A DNA stretch of 64,000 nucleotides, taken from contig JAPPUL010000095.1 in assembly GCA_026874595.1 (NCBI GenBank), positions 866,001 through 930,000 of the forward strand, read 5' to 3'. Under the pieces are notes generated by a model. It made no database searches and was not told the origin of the DNA. It saw only the letters and a program-made list of their open reading frames with translations. Positions 18,326-27,659 of the stretch are shown here, piece by piece (the stretch's first letter is position 1; each line of letters starts with the position of its first letter). A program made the position numbers and the translations under genes. The DNA is from Sipunculus nudus. Lineage: Eukaryota; Annelida; Sipuncula; Golfingiida; Sipunculidae.

Positions 18326-18685
18326 CGCTTTTTTTTACCTCAACTTTTTTATTCTTTCTTTTATCCTTATCTTGCTCATCTTGCTCATCTTTTGCTCATC
18401 TTTTGCTCATCTTTTGCTCATCTTTTGCTCATCTTGCTCATCTTTTGCTCATCTTGCTCATCTTTTGCTCATCTTTTGCTCATCCTCTTTAGCGCTCTTT
18501 TGCTTACTTTTTTCTCAACTATTCTCGTCTTCTCTTTTTTTTCTTATATTATATTCACATCGCTTATGCTTAAGTGTTTTTATACAAAGGCTTAAGGTTT
18601 ATCCTAATTCAGGCCTTGTAGACGAACCGCTTCTATAACCCAATTTAAGCACAAGTTAGAGCTTTTTCTACATTAGCTTTTTTGC
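18326..18685. other. divergent spacer with 11-bp repeat array
   Basis: This spacer separates rpmF (-) and the rhodanese gene (+). Its main content is the GCTCATCTTTT-type array at about 18371-18485. No yceD-like frame was found on the - strand, where one would be expected next to rpmF. Confidence 0.5.
18371..18485. repeat. short tandem repeat, TTTTGCTCATC-type
   Basis: About a dozen copies of an 11-bp unit (TTTTGCTCATC) interspersed with a 9-bp version (TTGCTCATC). The unit lengths are mixed, so no frame is conserved and coding is unlikely. It lies in the presumed promoter/leader region of the rpmF-fab operon on the - strand, where it reads GATGAGCAAAA. Confidence 0.9.
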
Positions 18686-18714
18686 TTGACTTTAAATATA
18701 ATAACTGATATCTA
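18686..18714 (+). promoter_or_regulatory. possible sigma-70-like promoter of rhodanese gene
   Basis: TTGACT at 18686-18691, a 17-bp spacer, then TATCTA at 18709-18714. The spacing is ideal and the -35 box is 5/6, but the predicted transcript would begin only about 13 bases before the chosen ATG (18734), which would clip the ribosome site, so the call is weak. Confidence 0.3.
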
Positions 18715-18733
18715 CTCAGGGAGAAATATCTTT

Positions 18734-19090
18734 ATGTTTTTAAACTTTTTTAGAGATCCAGTCGAGGAAATTACGCCAGATGATACTAGAATTGCTAGTA
18801 ATAACAAAAATACTGTCTTGCTTGATGTTAGAACCCAGCAAGAGTATAATGACCCAAGTTATGGCCATATAAAAAATTCTATCCTTATCCCTTTACAAAC
18901 TCTACTTGATAGGGCGCATGAACTTGATAAATTCAAAGACAAGAATATCATAATCTATTGTCGTAGCGGACAACGTAGTGCTGAAGCTTGCAGAATCCTT
19001 AATCAACTCGGATTCAAAACTAAAAATATGTCGGGCGGTATTCTACGTTGGAATAAACATGGCTTTGAAAACCCTTTAAAAACAATCTAA
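18734..19090 (+). CDS. rhodanese-like sulfurtransferase domain protein
   Basis: A single rhodanese domain, about 118 residues from the ATG at 18734. VLLDVRTQQEY and GHIKNSILIPL are typical, and the active loop YCRSGQRS contains the catalytic Cys. Such proteins carry persulfide sulfur or act in redox signalling. An upstream in-frame TTG (18686) overlaps a promoter-like -35 box and is less likely as start. It is an isolated + gene in a - strand block, with T-rich wobble bases. Confidence 0.85.
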   Translation: MFLNFFRDPVEEITPDDTRIASNNKNTVLLDVRTQQEYNDPSYGHIKNSILIPLQTLLDRAHELDKFKDKNIIIYCRSGQRSAEACRILNQLGFKTKNMSGGILRWNKHGFENPLKTI

Positions 19091-19147
19091 CTATTTTTAT
19101 AAAGCTTTTTGTTTCTTGTTTCTTGTTTCTTGTTTAGGACAATTAAA

Positions 19148-19795
19148 CTAGTCAAAATATCTTAGGTAGTCTCTTACGTTTTTACGTATCTCTTGCCCTT
19201 CGTATGCTCCCCCTATGGCGCTTAGCATCTCTATCCCCATTCCTACTACCCCTCCTGCTCGCTCCTTGCTTATCCCGCCTATCCCAACTATTGGTATGTC
19301 TACTGCCTTGCGTATCTTCTCAAGCCCTTTAAGGCCTATCGCTTCATAACTCTTTTCTTTCGTCTTCGTTTTATATATATGGCCTACACCTATATAGGCT
19401 GCTCCAAGCGCTTGGCCCTCCAAAGCCTCGCATACCTTGCTTACTGATATCCCTACTGCAAGCTCTTTTGATAGCTCACTCACCTCCAAAGTCTTACCTA
19501 TTCTTAATATATCCTCCTGCCCTATATGTACTCCGTCTGCTCCTACACTTAAAGCTAGCTCTACATAATCATTTATTATAAATAATGCTCCATGCTCTTT
19601 ACAAAGTCGCTTTATCTCCATCACCTCTTGCATAACCTCACCACCCCCCCTCTCTTTTACCTTCTCTCTATATTGAATTATACGTGCTCCCCCTAAAAGT
19701 GCCTCCTCAACTGCATTTATAACCCCTACATCTGCACAATCCTTTCTTGACGTTATGAAATAAAAACCCTTAAGCCGTTCCCGTACTTTCAACAT
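19148..19795 (-). CDS. thiE: thiamine-phosphate synthase
   Basis: A 215-residue TIM-barrel enzyme joining the hydroxymethylpyrimidine and thiazole phosphates to make thiamine phosphate. Visible are IIQYREK, FIINDYVELALSVGADGVHIGQED, the GVGHIYKTKTK phosphate loop and PIVGIGGIS. Its first codons overlap the end of murI by 26 bp. A short Gly-rich insert (ERGGGE) follows the YREK motif. No other thi genes are in the window. Confidence 0.9.
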   Translation of the reverse strand: MLKVRERLKGFYFITSRKDCADVGVINAVEEALLGGARIIQYREKVKERGGGEVMQEVMEIKRLCKEHGALFIINDYVELALSVGADGVHIGQEDILRIGKTLEVSELSKELAVGISVSKVCEALEGQALGAAYIGVGHIYKTKTKEKSYEAIGLKGLEKIRKAVDIPIVGIGGISKERAGGVVGMGIEMLSAIGGAYEGQEIRKNVRDYLRYFD

Positions 19796-20690
19796 AACTT
19801 ATTACCTTTACCTTATGTCCTATATATTCTTCTAAAACCTTTTGGGTTATTCCTATATCTCCGTTTATTACAAATTTATATTCACCTACAAGCCCTCTGC
19901 CTCGCCCTCTCAATATGTCTCGCTCGTTAAGTACTCGGGCTACTTGTCTTGATATTGCTTCGTTTGAATTTAGTATCTTTACTTTTTCTCCTCCTTCTGT
20001 TCCTCCTTCTGTTCCTCCTTCTGCTCCTCCTTCTGTTCCTCCTTCTGCTCCTCCTTTCCACGGCAGTATCTCTCGGATTATGTTTTCTATTAACGTATAA
20101 TGCGTGCACCCCAACACCACCGTGTCTATTGCATGCTCTTTATACGGATTTATATACTCCTTAAGCTTTTTCTTAAGTTCATTATCTTTACCCTTAAGTC
20201 CTCCTTCTATTAACTCAACTAATCCCCTGCAGGCTACGTTATATACCCTTACTCCATTCGATTTGCCATGCTCCTTTATTAACTCATTTTGAGCCTCGCT
20301 TTCTACTGTCCTGTCCGTTGCCAGGCACAAGACCTCCTTTGTCTTACTACTTTTACACGCCGGCTTTATCACCGGTACCACCCCTACTACTCCCATATAC
20401 GGAAACTGCTCCCTTAGGTAACTTATTGCACTAACTGTTGCTGTGTTGCATGCTACAACTAGTAACTTTATTTTATGTTCTAATCTAAGGTATTTTACTA
20501 TCCTATGGCTTAAGTTAATTATCTCATCTTTACCCTTACTCCCATAGGGCGAGTTGGCACTGTCTGCAAAATATACTATGTCTTCATTTGGTAGGCGGTT
20601 TATTATACTCTGCCATATCCCTATCCCTCCTATACCTGAGTCCATTATCCCTATCGGACCGCTTGCTAAAACTACATCTAGCTCATCCAT
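19770..20690 (-). CDS. murI: glutamate racemase with Gly/Glu/Thr repeat insert
   Basis: A 306-residue enzyme making D-glutamate for peptidoglycan. The two catalytic cysteines are in VVACNTATVSA and VLGCTHYTLI; the N-terminal IGIMDSGIGG and YFADSANSPYG blocks are also present. Between about residues 210 and 236 sits an insert made of repeated GGTEGGAEGG units, encoded by a 12-bp tandem repeat, after the ILPW segment. Most relatives lack it, so it is probably a surface loop expansion. It overlaps bshA by 8 bp upstream and thiE downstream. Confidence 0.92.
   Translation of the reverse strand: MDELDVVLASGPIGIMDSGIGGIGIWQSIINRLPNEDIVYFADSANSPYGSKGKDEIINLSHRIVKYLRLEHKIKLLVVACNTATVSAISYLREQFPYMGVVGVVPVIKPACKSSKTKEVLCLATDRTVESEAQNELIKEHGKSNGVRVYNVACRGLVELIEGGLKGKDNELKKKLKEYINPYKEHAIDTVVLGCTHYTLIENIIREILPWKGGAEGGTEGGAEGGTEGGTEGGEKVKILNSNEAISRQVARVLNERDILRGRGRGLVGEYKFVINGDIGITQKVLEEYIGHKVKVISYVESTGTA
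19985..20056 (-). repeat. 12-bp tandem repeat inside murI
   Basis: Five to six copies of a GGAGGAACAGAA / GGAGGAGCAGAA-type unit on the coding strand. Because it is 12 bp it keeps the frame and only changes loop length by four residues per copy. Confidence 0.85.
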
Positions 20691-21846
20691 TCAATACCCT
20701 CTTATATAATTCCTCATACTTGCTTATTATCTTATCTTGTGCAAAATAACCCGCCCGAAGTCGTGCCCTCTTTTTACACTCCTTTAATAAACTCTCATCT
20801 CTTAATAACTTTATACAGCAACGTCCCATCCCTTCATAATCGCTTTCTTCGTACATATATCCGCTTAGCCCCTCCTCCACTAACTCCGGTATCCCTCCTG
20901 CGTTTGATGATATTGTAACCACTCCGCAACTCATTGCTTCAAGTAATACTAACCCAAAACTCTCTATCTTGCTCGGGAGTAGTATTATATCTGCATACGG
21001 TAACAAGCATTCTACTCGCTCTGCTTTGCCTAAAAACTTTATCTTTTCTAAAATTCCAAGCTCGCGGGCCAGCAATCTTGCCTTGGATAGCTCAGGTCCA
21101 TCCCCTACCATCAGTAAGCATACTTTATCCTCCTCCTGCAAAACATACCAAAACGTCCGTATCACCACTTCTACGTTCTTTACTTCTCGAAAGTTTGATA
21201 TGTGTATTAGCACTTTTTCGTCATTGAAAAAACTTGGCTTTATTCCTTTGTTATCAGGCGAGAACTTCTTTAAATCTACAAAATTCGGTATCACCTCAAT
21301 CTCATCACCTCCCCCATCACCTACCCCAAACTCTTCTATCGTTTTCTCCCTTAGATGATTACTTACTGATGTTACCATATCGCTGCTCCTTAAACCAAAT
21401 TCCACCATCCTATAATACGCTTTGTCTAATCCCACCAAAGTTACATCTGTTCCGTGCAAGGTTGTTACTATCTTTACCCTCTTAACATCCTTTCCATTGC
21501 CCCTGTTCACTTGTGTTAATATCTGCCCTGCAAGATAGGCGCATATTGCGTGCGGTATGGCGTAGTGCACATGCAATATGTCTATTGCATAACTTTCGCA
21601 CACTTCTACTATCTTTGATGTTAGCGATAAGGAGTATAGCGGATATTTAAATAATGGGTAGTTTGTCATGTCTACTTCATGGAAACTTATGTTTTCATGG
21701 AATGTGCTTAGCCGAAATGGTGTGTCGTAACTTATGAAATGTACTTTGTTCCCTCTGTTTGCAAGCTCAAGACCAAGCTCCGTTGCCACCACCCCACTGC
21801 CTCCGTAACTCGGATAGCACACCATCCCTATGTTTAATTTATTCAT
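20683..21846 (-). CDS. bshA: N-acetyl-alpha-D-glucosaminyl L-malate synthase (bacillithiol)
   Basis: A 387-residue GT4 glycosyltransferase. The opening NIGMVCYPSYGGSGVVATELG and the HVHYAIPHAICAYLA and TTLHGTDVTLVG segments are diagnostic of BshA rather than a general GT4. The C-terminal donor-binding half contains ADIILLPSKIESFGLVLLEAMSCGV. It joins UDP-GlcNAc to L-malate as the first step of bacillithiol synthesis. The start overlaps the end of bshC by 4 bp, and its own end overlaps murI. Confidence 0.93.
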   Translation of the reverse strand: MNKLNIGMVCYPSYGGSGVVATELGLELANRGNKVHFISYDTPFRLSTFHENISFHEVDMTNYPLFKYPLYSLSLTSKIVEVCESYAIDILHVHYAIPHAICAYLAGQILTQVNRGNGKDVKRVKIVTTLHGTDVTLVGLDKAYYRMVEFGLRSSDMVTSVSNHLREKTIEEFGVGDGGGDEIEVIPNFVDLKKFSPDNKGIKPSFFNDEKVLIHISNFREVKNVEVVIRTFWYVLQEEDKVCLLMVGDGPELSKARLLARELGILEKIKFLGKAERVECLLPYADIILLPSKIESFGLVLLEAMSCGVVTISSNAGGIPELVEEGLSGYMYEESDYEGMGRCCIKLLRDESLLKECKKRARLRAGYFAQDKIISKYEELYKRVLNG

Positions 21847-23492
21847 AAATATATTATCTGTTCTCCTTCCTTCTTGATATCTAGTTCTTTATAAAGATAA
21901 TCTATTAGTCCTTTACGCTTATTCATATACCAAAATATATTATATACTCGCTCTTGACCTCTCCCTCTAGGATGTAAGCCTATCTTTAACCTGCTCGCAT
22001 GCCGTCCTAACAACCCCTCCTTCTCTTCTTTCTTCTTCCTATAACTACTTTCTAGGCTCAATATGTCATTTGTAAGCTTCTTTAGCCCTTTATTAACTCC
22101 CTCCTTTATATCTTGCCCTTCTAAAGATACTAGCATTTCTAAATCTTTAACCCCTGCATTTAAAACATTAACTGCTTTTTCAAAGCTGCTTATATCTACT
22201 CTGTCCTTCCTTATTCCACTTAGTCGCCTCTCAAGCTCTGCTTTATCTTTTAGCTCATCCTCCATAAGGCCAAACCGCTTCGTTACTCGCTTTAACTCGC
22301 TACTTAAAAGCAACACTCTCGCCCGAGGGTATATTATTGGCATCTTTACTTTATATAATTCGTAAATCCCCTTAAGCTGTCCTATGTAATTTATTTCGCC
22401 AGGACCGCATACCACTACCACGTTCGGAAATAACTTGTCTTGCAACACACTCCGTAGTTGTACTCCATGCGAAAACTTATCCCATTCTCTATCTAATAAT
22501 TTATGTATTCCCTCCTCCCCTAGCTCCTGCTCCCCTATATAATATTTATCCCCTTTATAAAAAAGACGTTTGCGCCTCCCATCTCCTCCCAGATAATACA
22601 AAGGCAGCCCCTCACGCCCTCCTGCATATTCTCTCTCCCTTATCTGCACCTTATAGCCACTCCCCTTAAGCTCATTTGTTACTTCTCTAAAACGTTTTGT
22701 TATCTCCTCTTTCTTAATTAAGGCTTGCTTTGTTTCTTCCTTCTGGAGCAATCGTAACTTATACGGCTCTATCAATAAAAGACCATATCCAGAAAATAGC
22801 ATCTTAAGCACTTCTTTAAACTGTTTTCCAAATGTGTCTACTTGTGGGCTCCTTAGCCTCCTCAATAGCTCCTCTTCCAAGCCTTTTGTAAATTCACTCT
22901 CGCTTTTTAAAATATTACCTCTTAGCTCATTTAACAAGTTTTGAAGCTCCTCCAATATCTTAATCCTTTCTAAAGACTTACCTAATTCCTCTTTGCCAAG
23001 TTCTAATTTCAATGTCCTTATCTCTTCTCCCTCTTGATAGTCAAGACGATTTACCTCCTCTACATCGTGATCTTCTGACGCTATCCAGAAAATCGGTACA
23101 AATATATATTCTCCTGCGAAATATTCATTAAGTTCTTTACATACTTTTAGTACCGTAAGCGCTTTGTAAACTGTATATAATGGTCCGCCCAAAAGACCCG
23201 GCTGCTGTCCTGTCATTACCGTATAACATTTACTGCTTTCTAACCTATTTAAATTAGCTTCAACCGCATCCCCTCCTCTAGCATTATAAGCCCTAAGAAC
23301 CTTAACTAGCCCTTCCCTATCTCCTGCACTTATATTATAGCTGCTTATCCCTTCTCTAAGACTTTTTACAAGTTTACGGTAGTCTGTTTCATAGTACTTC
23401 TTATATATTCCCTCCTCTGCCCCTCTTACATATTCGCTTGATAACGTCTTTTCTACTATAAATTCTAAATTATCTATATTCTCTTGCTTCAT
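21843..23492 (-). CDS. bshC: bacillithiol synthesis cysteine ligase BshC
   Basis: A 549-residue protein of normal BshC length. Diagnostic blocks are TGQQPGLLGGPLYTVYKALT and PIFWIASEDHDVEEVNRLDY near the N-terminus, VVCGPGEINYIGQLKGIYEL in the middle and a C-terminal coiled-coil. It would add Cys to glucosaminyl-malate to finish bacillithiol. Its adjacency to bshA supports a functional pathway. The deacetylase bshB is not in the window. Confidence 0.93.
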   Translation of the reverse strand: MKQENIDNLEFIVEKTLSSEYVRGAEEGIYKKYYETDYRKLVKSLREGISSYNISAGDREGLVKVLRAYNARGGDAVEANLNRLESSKCYTVMTGQQPGLLGGPLYTVYKALTVLKVCKELNEYFAGEYIFVPIFWIASEDHDVEEVNRLDYQEGEEIRTLKLELGKEELGKSLERIKILEELQNLLNELRGNILKSESEFTKGLEEELLRRLRSPQVDTFGKQFKEVLKMLFSGYGLLLIEPYKLRLLQKEETKQALIKKEEITKRFREVTNELKGSGYKVQIREREYAGGREGLPLYYLGGDGRRKRLFYKGDKYYIGEQELGEEGIHKLLDREWDKFSHGVQLRSVLQDKLFPNVVVVCGPGEINYIGQLKGIYELYKVKMPIIYPRARVLLLSSELKRVTKRFGLMEDELKDKAELERRLSGIRKDRVDISSFEKAVNVLNAGVKDLEMLVSLEGQDIKEGVNKGLKKLTNDILSLESSYRKKKEEKEGLLGRHASRLKIGLHPRGRGQERVYNIFWYMNKRKGLIDYLYKELDIKKEGEQIIYL

Positions 23493-23573
23493 ATAGTAAA
23501 CCTATATTTAAAAACCTCGTCTATTGCTTGCATATTATCCTTTACTGCTATTTCAAAAATAAACGGCTTTTAC

Positions 23574-23593
23574 AAAAACGACCCCTCGTTTTT
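23574..23593. terminator. hairpin with T-run in a divergent spacer
   Basis: AAAAACGA, loop CCCC, then TCGTTTTT form an 8-bp perfect stem followed by more T on the + strand and A-rich flanks on both sides. It looks like a bidirectional rho-independent terminator, yet it lies between the divergent starts of bshC and the aminopeptidase gene, so an attenuator or insulator role is possible. Confidence 0.4.
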
Positions 23594-23642
23594 TTTTAAA
23601 ACCTTTTAGCTCATATATCTTTTTTTGTGTTAGCTTAAGTAT

Positions 23643-24707
23643 ATGCTTTTAGCAATAATAATTAGCTTACTTATAATTATATCTTCTTTTGCTATTAACG
23701 GCTGTTATCTTATTCACCTCGCTGTCGGACAGCTTTCTTTAATTAAAAAGATTAAGCCTTTTGATATCGTTTTAAATGATCCCGAATTCTCTGCCGAAAT
23801 AAAACATAAAATTAAGCTCGTTAAACATGTTAAGTCTTTTGCTATTAATAATCTCGCTCTAACTCCTCCTGAAGACACTTACTCCCATTTTCTTGACCTT
23901 AAAGGACATACTCCCATATTCAGCCTCTCAGCTGCATACCCTTACAAATTAGAACCCCTTTTTTGGCACTTTCCTTTATTCGGAAAAGTCCCTTATTTAA
24001 GCTTCTTTAACAAACAAAAGGCTTTGATTAAACAAGATGCTCTTAAAAAACGTAACTTCGATACCATACTAAGAGGTGTTTCTGCTTACAGCACTGCTGG
24101 CTTCCTCCCCGAACCTCTCTTCTCTTCCATGTTACGATATGACCCCAATACCCTTATTAATGTCCTTATTCATGAAATGGCTCATAATACCGTCTTATTC
24201 AAAAATAACTTCAGATTCAATGAGTCTTTTGCTAACTTCATCGCTAACGCAGGCACTACAAGATTTATAAATATGTACAAGCATCTTTATCCTTCTCTGT
24301 CAAAAACACGATTCAATAACTCTTTAGAGGATACGCAATTACTTCATGATTTTATGCTTAGGTTAATTGACAAGCTTAATGAGGCTTTTAACAATAATAA
24401 GCTCTCGACAAAACAAAAGATTCGCCAAAAATATATTATTACTTCTCAATTCAAAAATATATTTATAAACCAAGTTATACCCAAATTTAAAGTTAAACGC
24501 TTCTCCGACAACCTAATTAAACCTAATAACGCTTTCATTATGTCTTATATCAGATACAATAGCTCAAAGAGCTTGTTCGAAAAACTACTTAAGCACTTTA
24601 ATTATAACCTTAAGCATACTTCTTTATTTATACGCAATATCCCCAGAAACCAAAACCCTTTCTCTTATATTAAACTCTGGCTTTTGAAGCAAAATATGGC
24701 AAAGTAA
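23643..24707 (+). CDS. predicted aminopeptidase lipoprotein (COG4324/Aminopep family)
   Basis: A 354-residue protein with a hydrophobic signal sequence ending in a lipobox-like SFAINGC (Cys at about residue 20). Family features are LIHLAVGQLSLI after the Cys, YPYKLEPLFWHFPLFGKVPYLSFF, GVSAYSTAGFLPEPLFSSML and the zinc motif HEMAH followed by NESFANF, which supplies the third ligand Glu. Such proteins are exported and envelope-attached; the substrate is unknown. Wobble bases are pyrimidine-rich, unlike the + genes of the first 13 kb. Confidence 0.82.
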   Translation: MLLAIIISLLIIISSFAINGCYLIHLAVGQLSLIKKIKPFDIVLNDPEFSAEIKHKIKLVKHVKSFAINNLALTPPEDTYSHFLDLKGHTPIFSLSAAYPYKLEPLFWHFPLFGKVPYLSFFNKQKALIKQDALKKRNFDTILRGVSAYSTAGFLPEPLFSSMLRYDPNTLINVLIHEMAHNTVLFKNNFRFNESFANFIANAGTTRFINMYKHLYPSLSKTRFNNSLEDTQLLHDFMLRLIDKLNEAFNNNKLSTKQKIRQKYIITSQFKNIFINQVIPKFKVKRFSDNLIKPNNAFIMSYIRYNSSKSLFEKLLKHFNYNLKHTSLFIRNIPRNQNPFSYIKLWLLKQNMAK

Positions 24708-24727
24708 TTGATTATAGAATGCTTTCT

Positions 24728-25729
24728 CTAAAGCTTTCCTAAATTCCAACGCACTATCCCTACCCCCCACGTAAGACCTGCTCCAAAACCTACTAAGGCT
24801 ATTGTTGATGGCGTTTTTATACGTCCTTCCTTTATTGCTCCGTTTAACGCTATCGGGATTGACGCTGAGGAGGTGTTTCCATAATATTGCAAGTTCGCTA
24901 TTAGTTTATCTTCTTTAAATCCTAGCTTCTCTGATAACGCTTTTACTATCCTTATGTTTGCTTGATGCGGTACCAGGTAGTCTATATCTTCTAGCTTTAA
25001 ACCCAATCCCTCTATCGATTTGCGCACAGACTGAGGAATTATTGACACCGAAAACTTGTATATCTCTCGCCCATTCATCTTTAAAAGCGGCTTTGTTCGC
25101 TCTTGATTACTCACTATGGGAGAGAGTCGTCCCGCATGCGGTAATGTCAAATTAAAACCTTTACTCCCATCAGAATATAGGTTTACTCCAAGCATCTCAT
25201 TCTCTTCTAATTCTGTTTCGCTCAATACCATCGCTCCCGCTCCATCCCCAAACAATATACAGGTAGCTCGATCCTCCCAATCCATTACATGAGAATGTAA
25301 ATCCCCTCCTAGTATAAGCACTTTTTTATACATCCCGCTTTGGATAAATGCACTTGCTACTTTCATTACATAAACAAAGCCGCTACACGCTGCCGAGACA
25401 TTAAAGGCACAGGCATTATCTGCTTTCAATTCTCTTTGTACCTCACAGGCTGCAGACGGATATAAATTGTCAGGTATTGTTGTCGCCGCCACTATTAAAT
25501 CAAGTTCTGAAGCTGATACATGTGCTCGCTCTAAAGCCTCATTAGCCGCAGCAACAAGCAAACTCACAAGCGTCTGGCCTTTGCTTACATATCGCCTTTC
25601 TCTTATCCCCGTACGACTCCTTATCCACTCATCTGTTGTGTCTACTATCTTTGATAGATCTGCATTACTTACTCTAGTTCCAGGTAAGGACGAGCCTATC
25701 CCTTTTATCCCTACACCACTTAATCTCAT
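24728..25729 (-). CDS. fabH: 3-oxoacyl-[ACP] synthase III
   Basis: A 333-residue enzyme that starts fatty acid synthesis from acetyl-CoA and malonyl-ACP. The triad is visible: Cys in NVSAACSGFVY, His in VPHQANIRI and Asn in YYGNTSSAS. The opening GIKGIGSSLPGTRVSNADL and TDEWIRSRTGI are typical. It stands apart from the main fab operon and has its own promoter about 120 bp upstream and an AGGA site 7 bases before the ATG. Confidence 0.95.
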   Translation of the reverse strand: MRLSGVGIKGIGSSLPGTRVSNADLSKIVDTTDEWIRSRTGIRERRYVSKGQTLVSLLVAAANEALERAHVSASELDLIVAATTIPDNLYPSAACEVQRELKADNACAFNVSAACSGFVYVMKVASAFIQSGMYKKVLILGGDLHSHVMDWEDRATCILFGDGAGAMVLSETELEENEMLGVNLYSDGSKGFNLTLPHAGRLSPIVSNQERTKPLLKMNGREIYKFSVSIIPQSVRKSIEGLGLKLEDIDYLVPHQANIRIVKALSEKLGFKEDKLIANLQYYGNTSSASIPIALNGAIKEGRIKTPSTIALVGFGAGLTWGVGIVRWNLGKL

Positions 25730-25851
25730 AACAATATCCTATGCCTTATATCATAATCTCCCGCATGTCTTGTTCCTTCCATCTCCTTACCTCCACTAAA
25801 ACACTAAAAAAACTTCTTGCTTTTTACTCAATAAGCAATTAACAAGTTCCT

Positions 25852-25880
25852 AATCTATTTATTTTATCTTTTCTTGTCAA
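25852..25880 (-). promoter_or_regulatory. sigma-70-like promoter of fabH
   Basis: On the - strand, TTGACA (25880-25875), a 17-bp spacer and TAGATT (25857-25852). The -35 box is perfect and the -10 box is 4/6. It implies a leader of about 115 bases before the fabH ATG. Confidence 0.55.
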
Positions 25881-25979
25881 CTTTACTTGCTCCTTTATAC
25901 TAACATCAAGCTGTTATATGGGTACGATAACAGTGTGACATTTATAATTATACCACAACATGAGAGTTTTATAGCATAT

Positions 25980-26577
25980 CTTATTTTATTTGCTTTTTTT
26001 TAGCTTTCATATTTAATAGATTATAGGTTATTTTTTTAATGCATCGCTTCTTTAATAGTTTAAAAAAAAAATGATAATGTTTTTATATTATTCGATGCTG
26101 GTCCTGCAATTATATAAAGTATATCGTTATCCAACTTCCTAATCACATTATCTATGAACCATGAAAACCCTTTGCACTTTATAAGACGCCCTGTGGAAAG
26201 AATACTCCTCTTACCTTTAAAAATAGTATTGATACGTTTTTCAAGTTTTGCAATAAAGTTTTGCTCTTCTTTTATAGCGGAGATTGTGCTGTCAACACCA
26301 TTTTTTTTACAACATAAACTGATTCACGTGAAAACCCACGCTTTAAACACTCTTTTGACACTGCACTACTAACTGCTATAAAACCGTGAAATGCCTTTTT
26401 AATATTAACAAGATATTTTTAAAAGAACTGGCTTGGATGCGTAATGTCAAGTCCGTGTATGGTAACAAAAATAAAGATATGAGTTAGTTTTCTTATGCAC
26501 AAAGCAAATATAGCCATAAGCCCATCATTAATATGAATAAGCTCTAGCTCAGGCTGTACCTTTAATAGGACTAACAT
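25980..26577 (-). pseudogene. decayed family 4 glycosyltransferase
   Basis: Reading the - strand in pieces gives a clear GT4 core: LELIHINDGLMAIFAL, FVTIHGLDITHPSQFF, then after a TAA at 26421-26419 KYLVNIKKAFHGFIAVSSAV, a frame change at an 8-T tract (26301-26308 on +), then ILSTGRLIKCKGFSWF and YIIAGPASNN. A further frame change occurs at a 9-A tract near 26062-26070 (+ strand). Both the N-terminal and C-terminal thirds of a normal GT4 are missing. With at least three lesions and no room for the ends, the gene is dead. Confidence 0.7.
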
Positions 26578-26610
26578 AAAGTTATAAATTTACAAAGCTT
26601 TTAAAAAGAC

Positions 26611-26640
26611 AAAAAAAGATAGCCCCAAAAGGCTATCTTT
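26611..26640 (-). terminator. rho-independent terminator of the beta-helix lipoprotein pseudogene
   Basis: A perfect 10-bp stem, AAAGATAGCC / GGCTATCTTT with a 6-base loop at 26615-26640, is followed on the - strand by a T7 run (26617-26611). It lies 29 bp after the stop at 26669. Confidence 0.8.
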
Positions 26641-27022
26641 ACAAAAACCATATGCAGCTTTTTATAATTTAACTAGTTTCTTTATAGTTGCCATTATTCC
26701 TTCCGTTAGGATCGCGATCTAATGGGGTAAATGTAGCTTCAGTAGGGCTATCAAATGTAGGATTACTATCTGTATCACTAAATACCGCCCCACCCTTCCC
26801 ATAATTATTAGTCGTTGTGTTACTAGTAAATGTACAATTAGTTAAATTTGGAGAAGAAGAACTTGCGTTATACATACCGCCGCCCCGCACAGCGTTATTA
26901 GTAGTAAACGTTACAGTGTTTAACTTTGGAGAAGAATGACCATCATTAAACATTCCACCGCCATGATAGTCTGCTTTGTTTTCAGTAAATGTAGTATTCG
27001 TTAAATTTGGGGCAGAGTCCTT

Positions 27023-27120
27023 ATTATACATCCCGCCACCACGATATGAAGCTTTGTTCTTTTCAAACTTTATTATACATCCCGCCACCACGATATGAAG
27101 CTTTGTTCTTTTCAAACTTA
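27023..27120. repeat. 49-bp direct tandem duplication
   Basis: The segment beginning ATTATACATCCCGCCACC recurs 49 bp later with the same sequence through TTTTCAAACTT. 49 is not a multiple of three, so it breaks the frame of the beta-helix gene. Confidence 0.9.
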
Positions 27121-27659
27121 GAGTTACTCTTTAGCGTGGGGGATGACTTAGCATTATACATACCCCCTCCTAAAGCCTGATCATCTTGCCCATCTGCATT
27201 GCCTCCAGCAATTGTAACCCTTTTAACTTTGCGCTACTATCTAAGTTAATCCCATCAGGATGATAGAAAACATGGTAGACATTGTCAGCCCTATTTACTT
27301 TTATATCATCAGTATCATCTCCTGCAAGGTCCCCGCTTAGTATAGTCTTATAAGTAGCAGGATTATTTTCACTCCCTCGTCCTGAATAGCCTCCTATAAC
27401 CTCTACTCCATTACGTAATGAAAAACGATTACTGCGACCAATTGCACCGCCATTTGGAGCATCAGTTGGCTTATAGCTGCCTTGCGCTACATATACCTTG
27501 GCTTTATTATTAGATGCCGCCGCCTCTATTGCCTCTTGAAGATTATTATAAGCTTTTGCCCAAGTTGTTCCATCTCCACCCGCAGGTGCTTGTGCTCTTA
27601 CATGAAATCCATCATCTCCTGCACTGCCTTGTATAGTTTGCCCTCCTGCTACTCCTCCT

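Noticed and set aside
18371-18485. Possible CRISPR array
   Set aside because: Units are 9-11 bp with no spacers and no cas genes are present.
26154-26372. 72-residue + strand ORF
   Set aside because: Antisense of the GT4 pseudogene; the opposite strand gives recognisable glycosyltransferase blocks.
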